27,217 nt of DNA from Micavibrio_B sp044238965 (GTDB lineage Bacteria; Pseudomonadota; Alphaproteobacteria; Micavibrionales; Micavibrionaceae). Of the stretch, positions 1 to 7,971 are shown piece after piece (positions within the stretch are counted from its first letter, which is position 1; the number at the start of each line of letters is the position of its first letter). Under the pieces are notes generated by a model. That model saw only the letters and a list, made by a program, of their open reading frames with translations. It was not told the DNA's origin and did not search any database. The DNA lies in NCBI GenBank assembly GCA_044238965.1, contig JBIICJ010000019.1, positions 1 through 27,217 of the forward strand. The letters are read 5' to 3'. The position numbers and the translations under genes are program-made.

Positions 1-728
1 CCCCATAAAAGGGATAAATCCTGATCCCGCGACAGGCGATGGTCGCCATCAGGGATAAAATGCATATTTACCAGCGCATTGGGTAGGTTTTGCGCCAATC
101 TCTCCGATAATTGCCATGGCACGTCTTTATCCATTTTGCCGTGTATGAATGTAATGGGGATGGTCAAATGAATGGGCGCATCCATTAGGCACATAGAATC
201 ACTATCGGTTAATAATTTATACGTAATGGGCAACGGGTCGCCATATTCAGATGGCTCTAAAATCAAGCCTTCGCGTTTGATAAGATCACGCCCCGTATCA
301 TCCAACTCTTCATTCCAAATGGTACGGGTGAAATCAGGCGCGGGCGCTATCCCCACCATACCGCACACGCGCGATGCACGTTTTAAAGACACATGAAGGG
401 CGATCCACCCGCCCATCGATGACCCCACAACCAATAACGGCACATCAGACGGCAATACACCATCAATCACATCAAGTGCATCATCACACCATGTTTTGAT
501 TGACCCATCGGTAAATTCACCGCCCGATTGCCCATGACCGCCGTAATCAAGCAATAAATAAGATTGCCTATGATGGGTACATTGTTGTTTTAAAAATTGT
601 GCCTTTGTGCCCGTCATATCGGAACGAAATCCAGATAAAAACACCACAACAGGCGCATTCCCCGCCCCATAATCATAGGCAAGCGATATACCATCTCTAT
701 TGAGTATTGTACGCATATTTGTCATCAT
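1..728 (-). CDS. Alpha/beta hydrolase (C-terminus cut by window edge)
   Basis: Reading the - strand from ATG at 728 (or the adjacent ATG at 725) gives an uninterrupted frame to base 1. The product is an alpha/beta-hydrolase fold protein of at least 242 residues. The nucleophile elbow is GSSMGG with Ser about residue 104. The acid is probably the Asp of DKDVPW (about 202) and the base is the His of GDHRLS (about 230), so the whole triad is visible and only the last helix is missing. A VFLSGFRSDMTGTK segment near the start forms the oxyanion-hole region, and LLLDYGGHGQSGG is the typical following strand. There is no signal peptide, so it is likely cytoplasmic. Substrate is unknown; the family includes esterases, thioesterases and lipases. 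It diverges from the glycosyltransferase at 757 with under 30 bases between starts, so promoters must overlap. Confidence 0.85.
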   Translation of the reverse strand, partial: MMTNMRTILNRDGISLAYDYGAGNAPVVVFLSGFRSDMTGTKAQFLKQQCTHHRQSYLLLDYGGHGQSGGEFTDGSIKTWCDDALDVIDGVLPSDVPLLVVGSSMGGWIALHVSLKRASRVCGMVGIAPAPDFTRTIWNEELDDTGRDLIKREGLILEPSEYGDPLPITYKLLTDSDSMCLMDAPIHLTIPITFIHGKMDKDVPWQLSERLAQNLPNALVNMHFIPDGDHRLSRDQDLSLLW

Positions 729-756
729 ACATTAATTGTGATACACGCGAGATTAT

Positions 757-1893
757 ATGAATTCAAGTCATCTTTCCATTTGTCAAATTATTCCTGCCTT
801 GGGTGCTGGTGGCGCCGAACAAGGATGCATTGATGTTGCCGCTGGCATTCGTTCGAGTGGTGGCGATTCATTCGTCATATCACATGGTGGTGCACGCATT
901 CCCGAATTATTGCGCCACGGCACAACGCATATTAATTTACCCGTACACAGCAAAAACCCCATCACGGCGTGGAAAAATTATCATGAAATTCGTAAACTGA
1001 TACGCGAAAAAAATATTAAATTAATTCATGTGCGCTCACGCGCGCCAGCATGGAGCGCCTATTACGCGGCGCGCGCCGAAAATATTCCGTTTATCACGAC
1101 GTGCCATGCGCCATATAATATCAAAAACAATGAATGGAAACGCAAATATAACAGTATCATGGCACGCGGAGACCGTGTGATTGCTATTTCTGAATTTGTA
1201 CAAAAATATTTGTTAGATAATTATAATATCGATGAAAAAAATATTCGTTTAATCCCGCGCGGTGTCGATATCGATAAATTTCATCCATCCAAAGTCACCA
1301 GCGAACGCATGATTAAATTAACGCAGCAATGGCGCATTCCCGATGGCGCGCGCGTTATTTTATTACCGGGTCGTTTAACGCGGTGGAAAGGTCAATCAGT
1401 TTTGATCAATGCCATGGCACAAATCAAAGACCAAGATTTATTCGCGGTACTGATCGGATCTGACCAAGGGCGTACCGAATATCGCACGGAACTGGAAAAT
1501 TTAATCCGCGCGAAAAATTTGGAACACCGCGTACGCGTGACCGATCATTGCAATGATATGCCGGCGGCCTATTCACTTGCTACCATTGCATGTTCAGCAT
1601 CAACTGACCCCGAAGGGTTCGGGCGTATTTCGATCGAAGCGCAAGCCATGGGACGCATGATGATTGCAAGCAATCATGGTGGGTCAACAGAAACAATTAT
1701 GCATGATCAAACGGGGTGGTTAGTAAACCCCAATGATGCCACTGATTTAGCGCGCATGATTGATCATGTATTACATTTAAATGATAAACAAAAAAATATC
1801 ATTTCAGAAAATGCGATCAATCATATTCACGGTAATTTTACCAAAGATTTGATGGTGCAAAAAACATTGGATGTATATCGTGAACTTATCTAA
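757..1893 (+). CDS. Glycosyltransferase family 4 protein
   Basis: A 378-residue GT-B fold glycosyltransferase of the GT4 type. The N-terminal Rossmann half opens with IIPALGAGGAEQG, the glycine-rich acceptor-side loop common in GT4 enzymes. The C-terminal nucleotide-sugar half contains LLPGRLTRWKGQ (about residue 205) and the donor-binding E-x7-E element in PEGFGRISIEAQAMG (about 285-300), followed by NHGGSTETI. It is probably a cytoplasmic or membrane-associated enzyme adding a sugar to a lipopolysaccharide core or other surface glycan. The next gene, a GT9 enzyme, overlaps its end by 23 bases, so the two are co-transcribed and probably act in one pathway. Donor and acceptor sugars cannot be read from sequence. 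The ribosome-binding site is weak; no better upstream start was seen. Confidence 0.88.
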   Translation: MNSSHLSICQIIPALGAGGAEQGCIDVAAGIRSSGGDSFVISHGGARIPELLRHGTTHINLPVHSKNPITAWKNYHEIRKLIREKNIKLIHVRSRAPAWSAYYAARAENIPFITTCHAPYNIKNNEWKRKYNSIMARGDRVIAISEFVQKYLLDNYNIDEKNIRLIPRGVDIDKFHPSKVTSERMIKLTQQWRIPDGARVILLPGRLTRWKGQSVLINAMAQIKDQDLFAVLIGSDQGRTEYRTELENLIRAKNLEHRVRVTDHCNDMPAAYSLATIACSASTDPEGFGRISIEAQAMGRMMIASNHGGSTETIMHDQTGWLVNPNDATDLARMIDHVLHLNDKQKNIISENAINHIHGNFTKDLMVQKTLDVYRELI

Positions 1894-2821
1894 CGCGCCT
1901 CATAAAATTTTAGTGATTAAACTCGGCGCATTAGGTGATTTTATTTATGCGTGCGGCGCAATGAAGGCTATCCGCGCGCACCACAAAAAAGACCACATTA
2001 CATTATTAACAACCGCACCATTTGAAAAATTAGGACGTGATTCAGGTTATTTTGACGATATTATCACCGATCCACGCCCAAAATTATTTCAGGTAAGTAA
2101 GATTTTAAAATGGCGCAATCAATTAAATGCCCGCCATTTCACCCGTGTTTATGATTTGCAAAATAATGATCGCACTGCGTTATATTTTAAATTATTGTCA
2201 CCCAAACCCGAATGGGTTGGCGCAGTTGCTGGCGCAAGCCATCGCAATACATCACCCGACCGCGTGAAATATCATGCGGCATTAGGCCATGCCGCCACAT
2301 TAAAAATCGGCGGTATCGATAATGTAACATTAGATGATTTATCATGGATGCGCCCCACATCAGAATTTATGTTACCCGAAAAATCAGTTTTAATTGTGGC
2401 GGGAAGCGCGCCATCGCGCCCACAAAAACGATGGCCTGCGGCGCAATATCGCGCGCTATGTTCATTATTAATTGAAAATGGATTTCATCCTGTTTTATTG
2501 GGTACAAACGCCGAGGCGGACGTCAATAATTTTATCGCCCGTAATTTAAATGTGGCCAACCTCACAGGCAAAACCAATATTTATGATTTGCCGGCATTGG
2601 CAAAACGCGCGGTGGGAGCCATTGGGAATGACACAGGCCCCATTCATATTTTATCGGTGACAAATTGTAAATTATTGGCATTGTTTGATGCGCGCGAATC
2701 AAACGTTATCAAACACGGACCACAAGGCGCGCAATCATACACATTGGAAACATCACCGTTATCAGATTTATCGCCCGAAACTGTGTTTCAAAAATGGATG
2801 GAAATTTATAATAAACCTTGA
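1871..2821 (+). CDS. Glycosyltransferase family 9 (heptosyltransferase-type)
   Basis: A 316-residue GT9 protein, the family of ADP-heptose:LPS heptosyltransferases (WaaC/WaaF/RfaQ). The N-terminus has the hallmark KILVIKLGALGDFIYA. The C-terminal donor-binding half has KRWPAAQYRAL, the LLGTNAEADVNNF strand-turn, NLTGKTNIYDL and the signature AIGNDTGPIHI. It would transfer heptose or a related sugar to the lipid A-core on the inner leaflet. The start overlaps the preceding GT4 gene by 23 bases. A GTG at 1880 has a better-placed GGA eight bases upstream and would shorten the protein by three residues. The 3' end overlaps the convergent zincin-like gene by 16 bases. Family assignment is firm; the exact sugar is not known. 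Confidence 0.87.
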   Translation: MYIVNLSNAPHKILVIKLGALGDFIYACGAMKAIRAHHKKDHITLLTTAPFEKLGRDSGYFDDIITDPRPKLFQVSKILKWRNQLNARHFTRVYDLQNNDRTALYFKLLSPKPEWVGAVAGASHRNTSPDRVKYHAALGHAATLKIGGIDNVTLDDLSWMRPTSEFMLPEKSVLIVAGSAPSRPQKRWPAAQYRALCSLLIENGFHPVLLGTNAEADVNNFIARNLNVANLTGKTNIYDLPALAKRAVGAIGNDTGPIHILSVTNCKLLALFDARESNVIKHGPQGAQSYTLETSPLSDLSPETVFQKWMEIYNKP

Positions 2822-3252
2822 TGATGGGATTTAATCATAGTTTGGATATCGGCATCATTAAATTCATACGCGCGCGCCATTTCTTCGATCATAATTTCGC
2901 GCACTAACGCCAACAAATCATCATTTGTTTCCGCCCATAAATCGAGAATTGGGCGACGATATAACACCAAACGATCGTCACCATTTGCCACTTTTTTTTG
3001 AACGCCAGGGGCAATTTCATGTGCGGAATGATAAAGCGCAAGTAAATCATATGATGTGTCTAATTCCATTTCTTGTGATGTGGCTTCGTCGGGAAATTCT
3101 TCGCATTGAATATCCAACTCTTCAATTTTTTGGATAAGTTCGTCGGGCAAAATATCCATCACCTGCCGCGCCACCGCCAAAATATCATCGGCAGATGGTG
3201 GACGGGTAAAATTCATGATGAGTTCTTGTTTCATCATTACCTTTGATGCCAT
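2806..3252 (-). CDS. Metallopeptidase-family (zincin-like) protein with lost HExxH motif
   Basis: A 148-residue protein matching the small zincin-like 'metallopeptidase family' (PF06262 type) common in Alphaproteobacteria. Matching landmarks are the SADDILAVARQVMDILPDEL start, the EEFPDE turn, the DLLALYHS block, LVLYRRPILDLWAET and the terminal VREIMIEEMA helix. In active relatives this last helix carries HE(I/V)xHHFG followed by xDxD/E. Here the corresponding stretch reads EEMARAYEFNDADI, so both zinc histidines of HExxH are replaced (by E and R) and the third is absent. The fold should be kept but not the protease chemistry. ATG at 3252 is preceded by a clear AGGAG. It is convergent with and slightly overlaps the GT9 gene. 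Fold assignment is confident by recall of family members; loss of activity is inferred. Confidence 0.75.
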   Translation of the reverse strand: MASKVMMKQELIMNFTRPPSADDILAVARQVMDILPDELIQKIEELDIQCEEFPDEATSQEMELDTSYDLLALYHSAHEIAPGVQKKVANGDDRLVLYRRPILDLWAETNDDLLALVREIMIEEMARAYEFNDADIQTMIKSHHQGLL

Positions 3253-3370
3253 ATCTTATCTCCTACAATTTAAGCGCCCATAGACCAATCTATTGCCACC
3301 GAAATAGAGAATTTGTTTTCATTTGTTTGTTGATTCGGTTTAGAATAACGCAAAACAGGAGAAATTGCCA

Positions 3371-3673
3371 ATGCCAGCCCCTTTGACCGTATCGCAGATT
3401 GATGACGAATTACAAAATTTGAAGGAATGGGAGTTTGAGCGCGATGATTTTGGGCGTGATACCATCGTACGGAAAATTAATTTTGCCGATTTTTCAACAG
3501 CTTGGGGATTTTTATCACGCCTTGCGCTATTGGCGGAGCAAATCAACCACCATCCCGAAATTTATAATGTGTATAACCGTGTACGCATAACATTAACCAC
3601 GCACGACATTGGTAACAGGGTATCAGATGTCGATGTACACTTTGCCAAACGAATCAACCAATTGCTGGGGTAA
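3371..3673 (+). CDS. phhB: Pterin-4a-carbinolamine dehydratase
   Basis: A small protein of about 100 residues with the pterin-4a-carbinolamine dehydratase (PCD/DCoH) pattern. It has a W.F.RD......V.K..F.DF..A..F....A..AE opening and then the active-site block INHHPEIYNVYNRVRITLTTHD, whose His-His and the following His are catalytic or pterin-binding in the family. It dehydrates 4a-hydroxytetrahydropterin, recycling the cofactor of aromatic amino acid hydroxylases. No phenylalanine hydroxylase is adjacent, so a stand-alone role in pterin metabolism is also possible. ATG at 3371 lies nine bases after AGGAG (3357-3361). An in-frame TTG at 3365 is too close to that site to be preferred. The gene ends four bases before the convergent exported-protein array. 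Confidence 0.9.
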   Translation: MPAPLTVSQIDDELQNLKEWEFERDDFGRDTIVRKINFADFSTAWGFLSRLALLAEQINHHPEIYNVYNRVRITLTTHDIGNRVSDVDVHFAKRINQLLG

Positions 3674-3677
3674 AATT

Positions 3678-5390
3678 TTATTGGCCTTGGCGATCAGAAA
3701 TATTTGATGTGGCTGCTGAGTTTTGAATTCTTTGTTCCAAATAAGTCGCAAGCATCATTTCACGACGATACATTGATTCCAAAAAATCGGCGCCTTGTTG
3801 TAAATCAACCGCTTTCATGGCAATGCGCACGCGATCAACATTGGCCGCACCCGTTGATAATGCGGTTACAAAATCAGGCATTTGGTATAGTTTTTTGGTG
3901 AGCACTTCCATCTGTGCAAAATAACTGGGGTTGCGACCCAAGAATTTTTCAGCCTCAGTAGGATCAACCATCATTGTTTTCATGACATTCATCGCAAAGG
4001 GGGTGACAGTTACATTATCGCCTTTTGCTTTTTCTGCGACGTATGATGCAAAACTATTGCGCGCCACATTTCGTGCCGCCATTAATGACCGCAATTTCAT
4101 ATAATTTTCTTGTGATGATCCAGCTGCCTCACCATTGGTGATCGGCAAAGACGGGAATAAATTCTCCGCCAATGCTAATAAGGGCGCCTCATCTTTATCA
4201 TTGTCAATTGTACTATTCCCAACAAAATTAACATCAAGTGTTAATGGAGTATCAAGCACGCGCGTTATATCAACATCACGATTTAATTCACGGTCAACAT
4301 CAACATCACAAAATTTATCAAGTGATGTATTTTCATCTTTCTTGTCGCAATAATTTTTACGGAACAGTGTAATGCGTGCGCCCAATCCATCATCAATATT
4401 TATGCCGCCGCCATTATAATACAAAGATCCGACACGACCTGCATCACGATCTTGTAAAATTTGTGCAATGGCTTTTTGATGTGCCATACCTGAAAAATCA
4501 GATTTGGCTAATGATTGTGATAAGGTTGCCATACGGCACACTTGTTCAGATGATTGACCATTTAAAATGGCTGTTGCTGACTTTTTCTGCAAGGACTGAA
4601 TGGAATTTATATTGCTTTGCCCTTCCAAAACATTTCCCACCAATCCAGCGCGACCAATGATAAAACTTTCAATATTACCCTTCCATAAATCAATCGTGGC
4701 AAGCCATGAACCATCGATTTTCTGCTGAGGAACAGATACAGCAAAAGATTTGTCAGCAATTATGCTTTGCGTAATAATTTCATCAGATCTTATTTTCAAT
4801 GATGATAATTTTTGAGGTTTTGTTTCTACCGTTTTGATTTTTAATACCAACGGTGCAGCCGAAGGCACATAGGTGCGCGGACAACAGGATGAACGAACAT
4901 TGACCACAGATAACACAAGGCGTGATGATTGATCATTTAACCCGCGCGATGTCGCCACGTTCATTGAAAAACGCCCTTTGGCATTTGCAATTCCTGTATA
5001 GCTATCTTCATCATTTATATTGCCAATGATCATAGATGAAGGTGATACAACACCCTTTACATCGGCTGTGCCTTTAAAGGGGTTATAGGATAATGTCATG
5101 ATATTGGTTGATAATGGTGTATTGCGCGCATCATTCACGGGCAAAGAGAATGCTAAGTTTAAAGACTTTTCAGGATTGAATGATAAGATCGGGAATGAAA
5201 ATGTTCCATTGGGCATTACTTTTGCAACATGTGATTGTTTACCGCCAGATAACATTTCAATAGGGGCATAAGGACGCGCGCCCGATCCTTCGACCACGAT
5301 ATTGAATGTGGCGGCGTGCGTGGTTAGCGGGATGAATAATGCGCACCCCATAACAACCAGTGATAATTGTTTAAGCCAATTCTGCCTCAT
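3678..5390 (-). CDS. Exported protein, paralog 4 of the Dot/Icm-linked array, with extra N-terminal domain
   Basis: A 570-residue protein, last in a four-gene - strand array. It has a Sec signal peptide (MRQNWLKQLSLVVMGC..., cut near TTHA/ATFN). A unique beta-rich region of about 180 residues follows, looking Ig- or carboxypeptidase-regulatory-like, then a CC pair (SSCCPRTY). From about residue 245 it carries the core shared with its three neighbours. That core runs GLVGNVLEGQSNINSIQ, EQVCRMATLSQSLAKSD, then the pair FRKNYCDKK and DKFCDVDVD, followed by VDITRVLDTPLTLDV, YMKLRSLMAARNVARNSF, GRNPSYFAQMEVLTKKLYQ, and a final helix with RREMMLATYLEQR. Three core cysteines are conserved in all paralogs, suggesting periplasmic disulfides. 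Its start is coupled to the previous gene by a TAATG overlap. Function is not known. An IcmX/TraW-like part of the secretion channel is a hypothesis from context, size and export only. Confidence 0.75.
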   Translation of the reverse strand: MRQNWLKQLSLVVMGCALFIPLTTHAATFNIVVEGSGARPYAPIEMLSGGKQSHVAKVMPNGTFSFPILSFNPEKSLNLAFSLPVNDARNTPLSTNIMTLSYNPFKGTADVKGVVSPSSMIIGNINDEDSYTGIANAKGRFSMNVATSRGLNDQSSRLVLSVVNVRSSCCPRTYVPSAAPLVLKIKTVETKPQKLSSLKIRSDEIITQSIIADKSFAVSVPQQKIDGSWLATIDLWKGNIESFIIGRAGLVGNVLEGQSNINSIQSLQKKSATAILNGQSSEQVCRMATLSQSLAKSDFSGMAHQKAIAQILQDRDAGRVGSLYYNGGGINIDDGLGARITLFRKNYCDKKDENTSLDKFCDVDVDRELNRDVDITRVLDTPLTLDVNFVGNSTIDNDKDEAPLLALAENLFPSLPITNGEAAGSSQENYMKLRSLMAARNVARNSFASYVAEKAKGDNVTVTPFAMNVMKTMMVDPTEAEKFLGRNPSYFAQMEVLTKKLYQMPDFVTALSTGAANVDRVRIAMKAVDLQQGADFLESMYRREMMLATYLEQRIQNSAATSNISDRQGQ

Positions 5391-6625
5391 TATTTTCTAA
5401 ACACCTTGGTTTGATAATCTTCGAGTTCTAATTCAACAATGAGAGATAATAAAATTTCTGCCCGCTGCGCGGAATCATAAATATCGCGTTGCTGCATTAA
5501 TCCGAATGATTGCATAGCCGCATATTGGCGTGCCAAATTGGTTGGATTATCCATTAAATTCTTGAAAAAATCTGCATCTTGATAAATGCGTTTTGTCAAA
5601 ATATCCATTTGGCTGTGATAACTGGGCTTATCAGTCAAATAACGGACAACTTCACTATCTTCAGCTATACCCATATTTTTTAACAACGCTTTCATACTTT
5701 CCATGGAACCGCCCGTACCCTGACTGCGGCGCGCCACAATATTTTGAAACGTATTTTGTGCCACACTGCGTTTTGCAATGAGCGCCCGCTGATCCATATA
5801 TAAATCGCGCGCATTCGCACTCGCAGAATCTGGTTTTAATGAATTAGGATCAATTGGTTGAAATGTTTCAGGCGAAAATAGGTTATTCATCAAAGGAATA
5901 ACCCCTGCATCTTCGGCATCACTAATCGTTGTTTGTGTATCAACTAAACGTGTGTAATCAATATCTAGATTTGTTAGATAGTCATCTGCCTTTGTACAGA
6001 ATGAAAATGTTGCACCATAAGATTTTATATCACAAAATTTTGATTTAAAATTATTATAACGTGACACAAGATCTTGCGTTGTACCTTCGGCTGATTTTTG
6101 TCCGCGACGTAATAATTCACGGTCAAGTGATGCTTGTGATAAATTTAAAACTTTTTCTTGTACTTTTACATCTGATGCCGCGAGTGATTTTGACAATGAA
6201 CCAAAACGACACAAAGCATCTGAAGCACTGGCGCCAACCAATGAATCGGCAGCTTGTTCTTGGAAATTACGGATGGCATCAATATTACTTTGCCCCTCGA
6301 TGACGTTTCCATCAAGTGCCGCATTACCCCTGATAAAACTCTCGATGTCTTTGACAGCTTGCTCAATAGCTGGTTTTACCGTCGTAATGGGCTTATCCTC
6401 TGGCTTTTTATCTTTACCCCAAAAATCATTTACCAACCAATCTTGATGTTTTTTCACTTCATCAATAATCGCGTTACGCACGGAGTTACAATTACAGCAA
6501 CGCCCTACACAAGCCGCATAGGATGACTGCGGCAACATAACAATGATCGTTATCGCAATGATGAAACACATCGTCATTTGTGACAATAATTTGTTTTTCG
6601 TTCGATGATCATTTTGTCTTATCAT
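5390..6625 (-). CDS. Exported protein, paralog 3 of the Dot/Icm-linked array
   Basis: A 411-residue exported protein, the shortest of the four paralogs. A hydrophobic N-terminal segment (MTMCFIIAITIIVMLPQSSYA) is probably a signal peptide, cleaved just before ACVGRCCNCNSV. The mature N-terminus thus carries a tight cluster of four to five cysteines. The shared core follows: AALDGNVIEGQSNIDAIRNFQ, ALCRFGSLSKSLAASD, the pair SKFCDIKS and SFCTKADD, IDYTRLVDTQTTI, LYMDQRALIAKRSVAQNTF, TDKPSYHSQMDILTKRIYQ, QQRDIYDSAQRAEILLSL. It starts 11 bases after the stop of paralog 2 and its own stop overlaps the start of paralog 4 (TAATG), so the four are one operon. Family not recognised. The conserved cysteines and export point to the periplasm or cell surface. 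Confidence 0.78.
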   Translation of the reverse strand: MIRQNDHRTKNKLLSQMTMCFIIAITIIVMLPQSSYAACVGRCCNCNSVRNAIIDEVKKHQDWLVNDFWGKDKKPEDKPITTVKPAIEQAVKDIESFIRGNAALDGNVIEGQSNIDAIRNFQEQAADSLVGASASDALCRFGSLSKSLAASDVKVQEKVLNLSQASLDRELLRRGQKSAEGTTQDLVSRYNNFKSKFCDIKSYGATFSFCTKADDYLTNLDIDYTRLVDTQTTISDAEDAGVIPLMNNLFSPETFQPIDPNSLKPDSASANARDLYMDQRALIAKRSVAQNTFQNIVARRSQGTGGSMESMKALLKNMGIAEDSEVVRYLTDKPSYHSQMDILTKRIYQDADFFKNLMDNPTNLARQYAAMQSFGLMQQRDIYDSAQRAEILLSLIVELELEDYQTKVFRK

Positions 6626-6636
6626 CTTGGGCTCCC

Positions 6637-7971
6637 TTATTTACTTAAACCGTCGACCAATTCTTTGGCGCGCTCGCGTGTTTCTAATTCAATTAAACTT
6701 GATAATAATAATTCTGTGCGAAGTGACGAATTATAAAGATCACGATCCTGCATCAGATCAATCGAATCCATATAAGCTGATTGGCGGGTAACATTCGTTT
6801 TACCCTCCATCAACGTGCCATAAAAATTTGTATTTTGGTATAATGATCGTGTCAGCAAATTCATTTGCGCATAATAACTAGGTTTCAGACCAATTAATTT
6901 TTCAGCATCCGCTGCCGATACACCCATTTCATTCAAGAGCGCTTTCATGTGGGGCAATGCGGCGCCTGTGCCTGTTGCGCGTTCTGTTACAAACGCATAA
7001 AAACTATTTGATGCCAATGCGCGCCCTGCCAGTAATGTCCGAATTTTTATATAGGCTTGCTGCCCTTCTGGGGATTCTAATTCTGTCTCACCAAAGCGAG
7101 GGGCGATGGTTTTATGTCCGTATAAATTATAACTCATGGCAATGACCGATTCTTCGTCGGGTGTTAAGTTATTTGGGGCGCCATTACTATTCACCCCTGT
7201 AAATTGATCAGTTAAATCAATATCTAATGTTGGCTTTAATGAAATAACTTGCGCGAAATTGAGATCGGCGTTTTTTACATTAACGCCGCTACCGAATACT
7301 GAACCTGCTTGGTTACACATTAACCCCAAACCATTATTATTTGATTCTTTATCACAAAATTCAGTTATAAACATGTTGAGGCGCGCCGCCACATCGCCGA
7401 CCGCACCCGAAGCCGCGGGCGCCCCTTCCGTTCCCAATGATCGTGCCAAACCAACTTCGCTAAATAACAATTGCTGTGCGCGGCGTTTGACATCATCCGC
7501 CGCCAATGATTTACCAAGCGATGCAAATCGGCACAATGCTTCGGATGATTGATGTGACGTTAATATTTCAGATGATGCTGATTGAAAATTTTGAATGGAT
7601 TGAATATTCGTCTGGCCTTCGATCACATTTCCAACCAATGCTGCATTTCCTAATAATTGTGATGTGATGCCTCCGAATGATTTGGTCATTGCTGGCGCAA
7701 AATATTCATCATGGAAACTGCCTAAAATAAAATTTTGACGCAGAGAATCAAAAACGTCTGCCAGCATCTTTTCAACATTAGAACAAGAACAACATCCTTT
7801 ATCAATTTGTGAAAACGGCGATGCACCGCCCATCACGCTGGTGACCGATGATGAGACACTGGTATTTGAATCAGCACATCCTGTAGGCGCAGGCGTTAAA
7901 CATGTCGCCGCAAATGCGGGTGCATTTAAACTAAATAGTATAAATACGAGAATGGCGATCAGAAATCTCAT
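6637..7971 (-). CDS. Exported protein, paralog 2 of the Dot/Icm-linked array
   Basis: A 444-residue protein with a clear Sec signal peptide (MRFLIAILVFILFSLNAPAF, cut near FAA/TC). The mature part opens with a Ser/Thr-rich cysteine-containing stretch, then KGCCSCSNVEKML, which matches the GRCCNCNSV motif of paralog 3. The core shows AALVGNVIEGQTNIQSIQNF, EALCRFASLGKSLAADD, TEFCDKES and LMCNQAG, SYNLYGHK, YIKIRTLLAGRALASNSF, GLKPSYYAQMNLLTRSLYQ and QDRDLYNSSLRTELLLSSL. Its ATG overlaps the stop of paralog 1 as ATGA, the classic signature of translational coupling. The size and export are like Legionella IcmX (about 466 residues, periplasmic), but I could not verify homology. It is mostly helical by eye and has no membrane segment after the signal. 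Confidence 0.8.
   Translation of the reverse strand: MRFLIAILVFILFSLNAPAFAATCLTPAPTGCADSNTSVSSSVTSVMGGASPFSQIDKGCCSCSNVEKMLADVFDSLRQNFILGSFHDEYFAPAMTKSFGGITSQLLGNAALVGNVIEGQTNIQSIQNFQSASSEILTSHQSSEALCRFASLGKSLAADDVKRRAQQLLFSEVGLARSLGTEGAPAASGAVGDVAARLNMFITEFCDKESNNNGLGLMCNQAGSVFGSGVNVKNADLNFAQVISLKPTLDIDLTDQFTGVNSNGAPNNLTPDEESVIAMSYNLYGHKTIAPRFGETELESPEGQQAYIKIRTLLAGRALASNSFYAFVTERATGTGAALPHMKALLNEMGVSAADAEKLIGLKPSYYAQMNLLTRSLYQNTNFYGTLMEGKTNVTRQSAYMDSIDLMQDRDLYNSSLRTELLLSSLIELETRERAKELVDGLSK

Noticed and set aside
172..396. + strand open frame in the first 400 bases
   Set aside because: Antisense of the alpha/beta hydrolase, whose catalytic triad is readable on the - strand.
3365..3370. TTG start for the carbinolamine dehydratase
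   Set aside because: Only three bases after AGGAG; ATG at 3371 has proper spacing.
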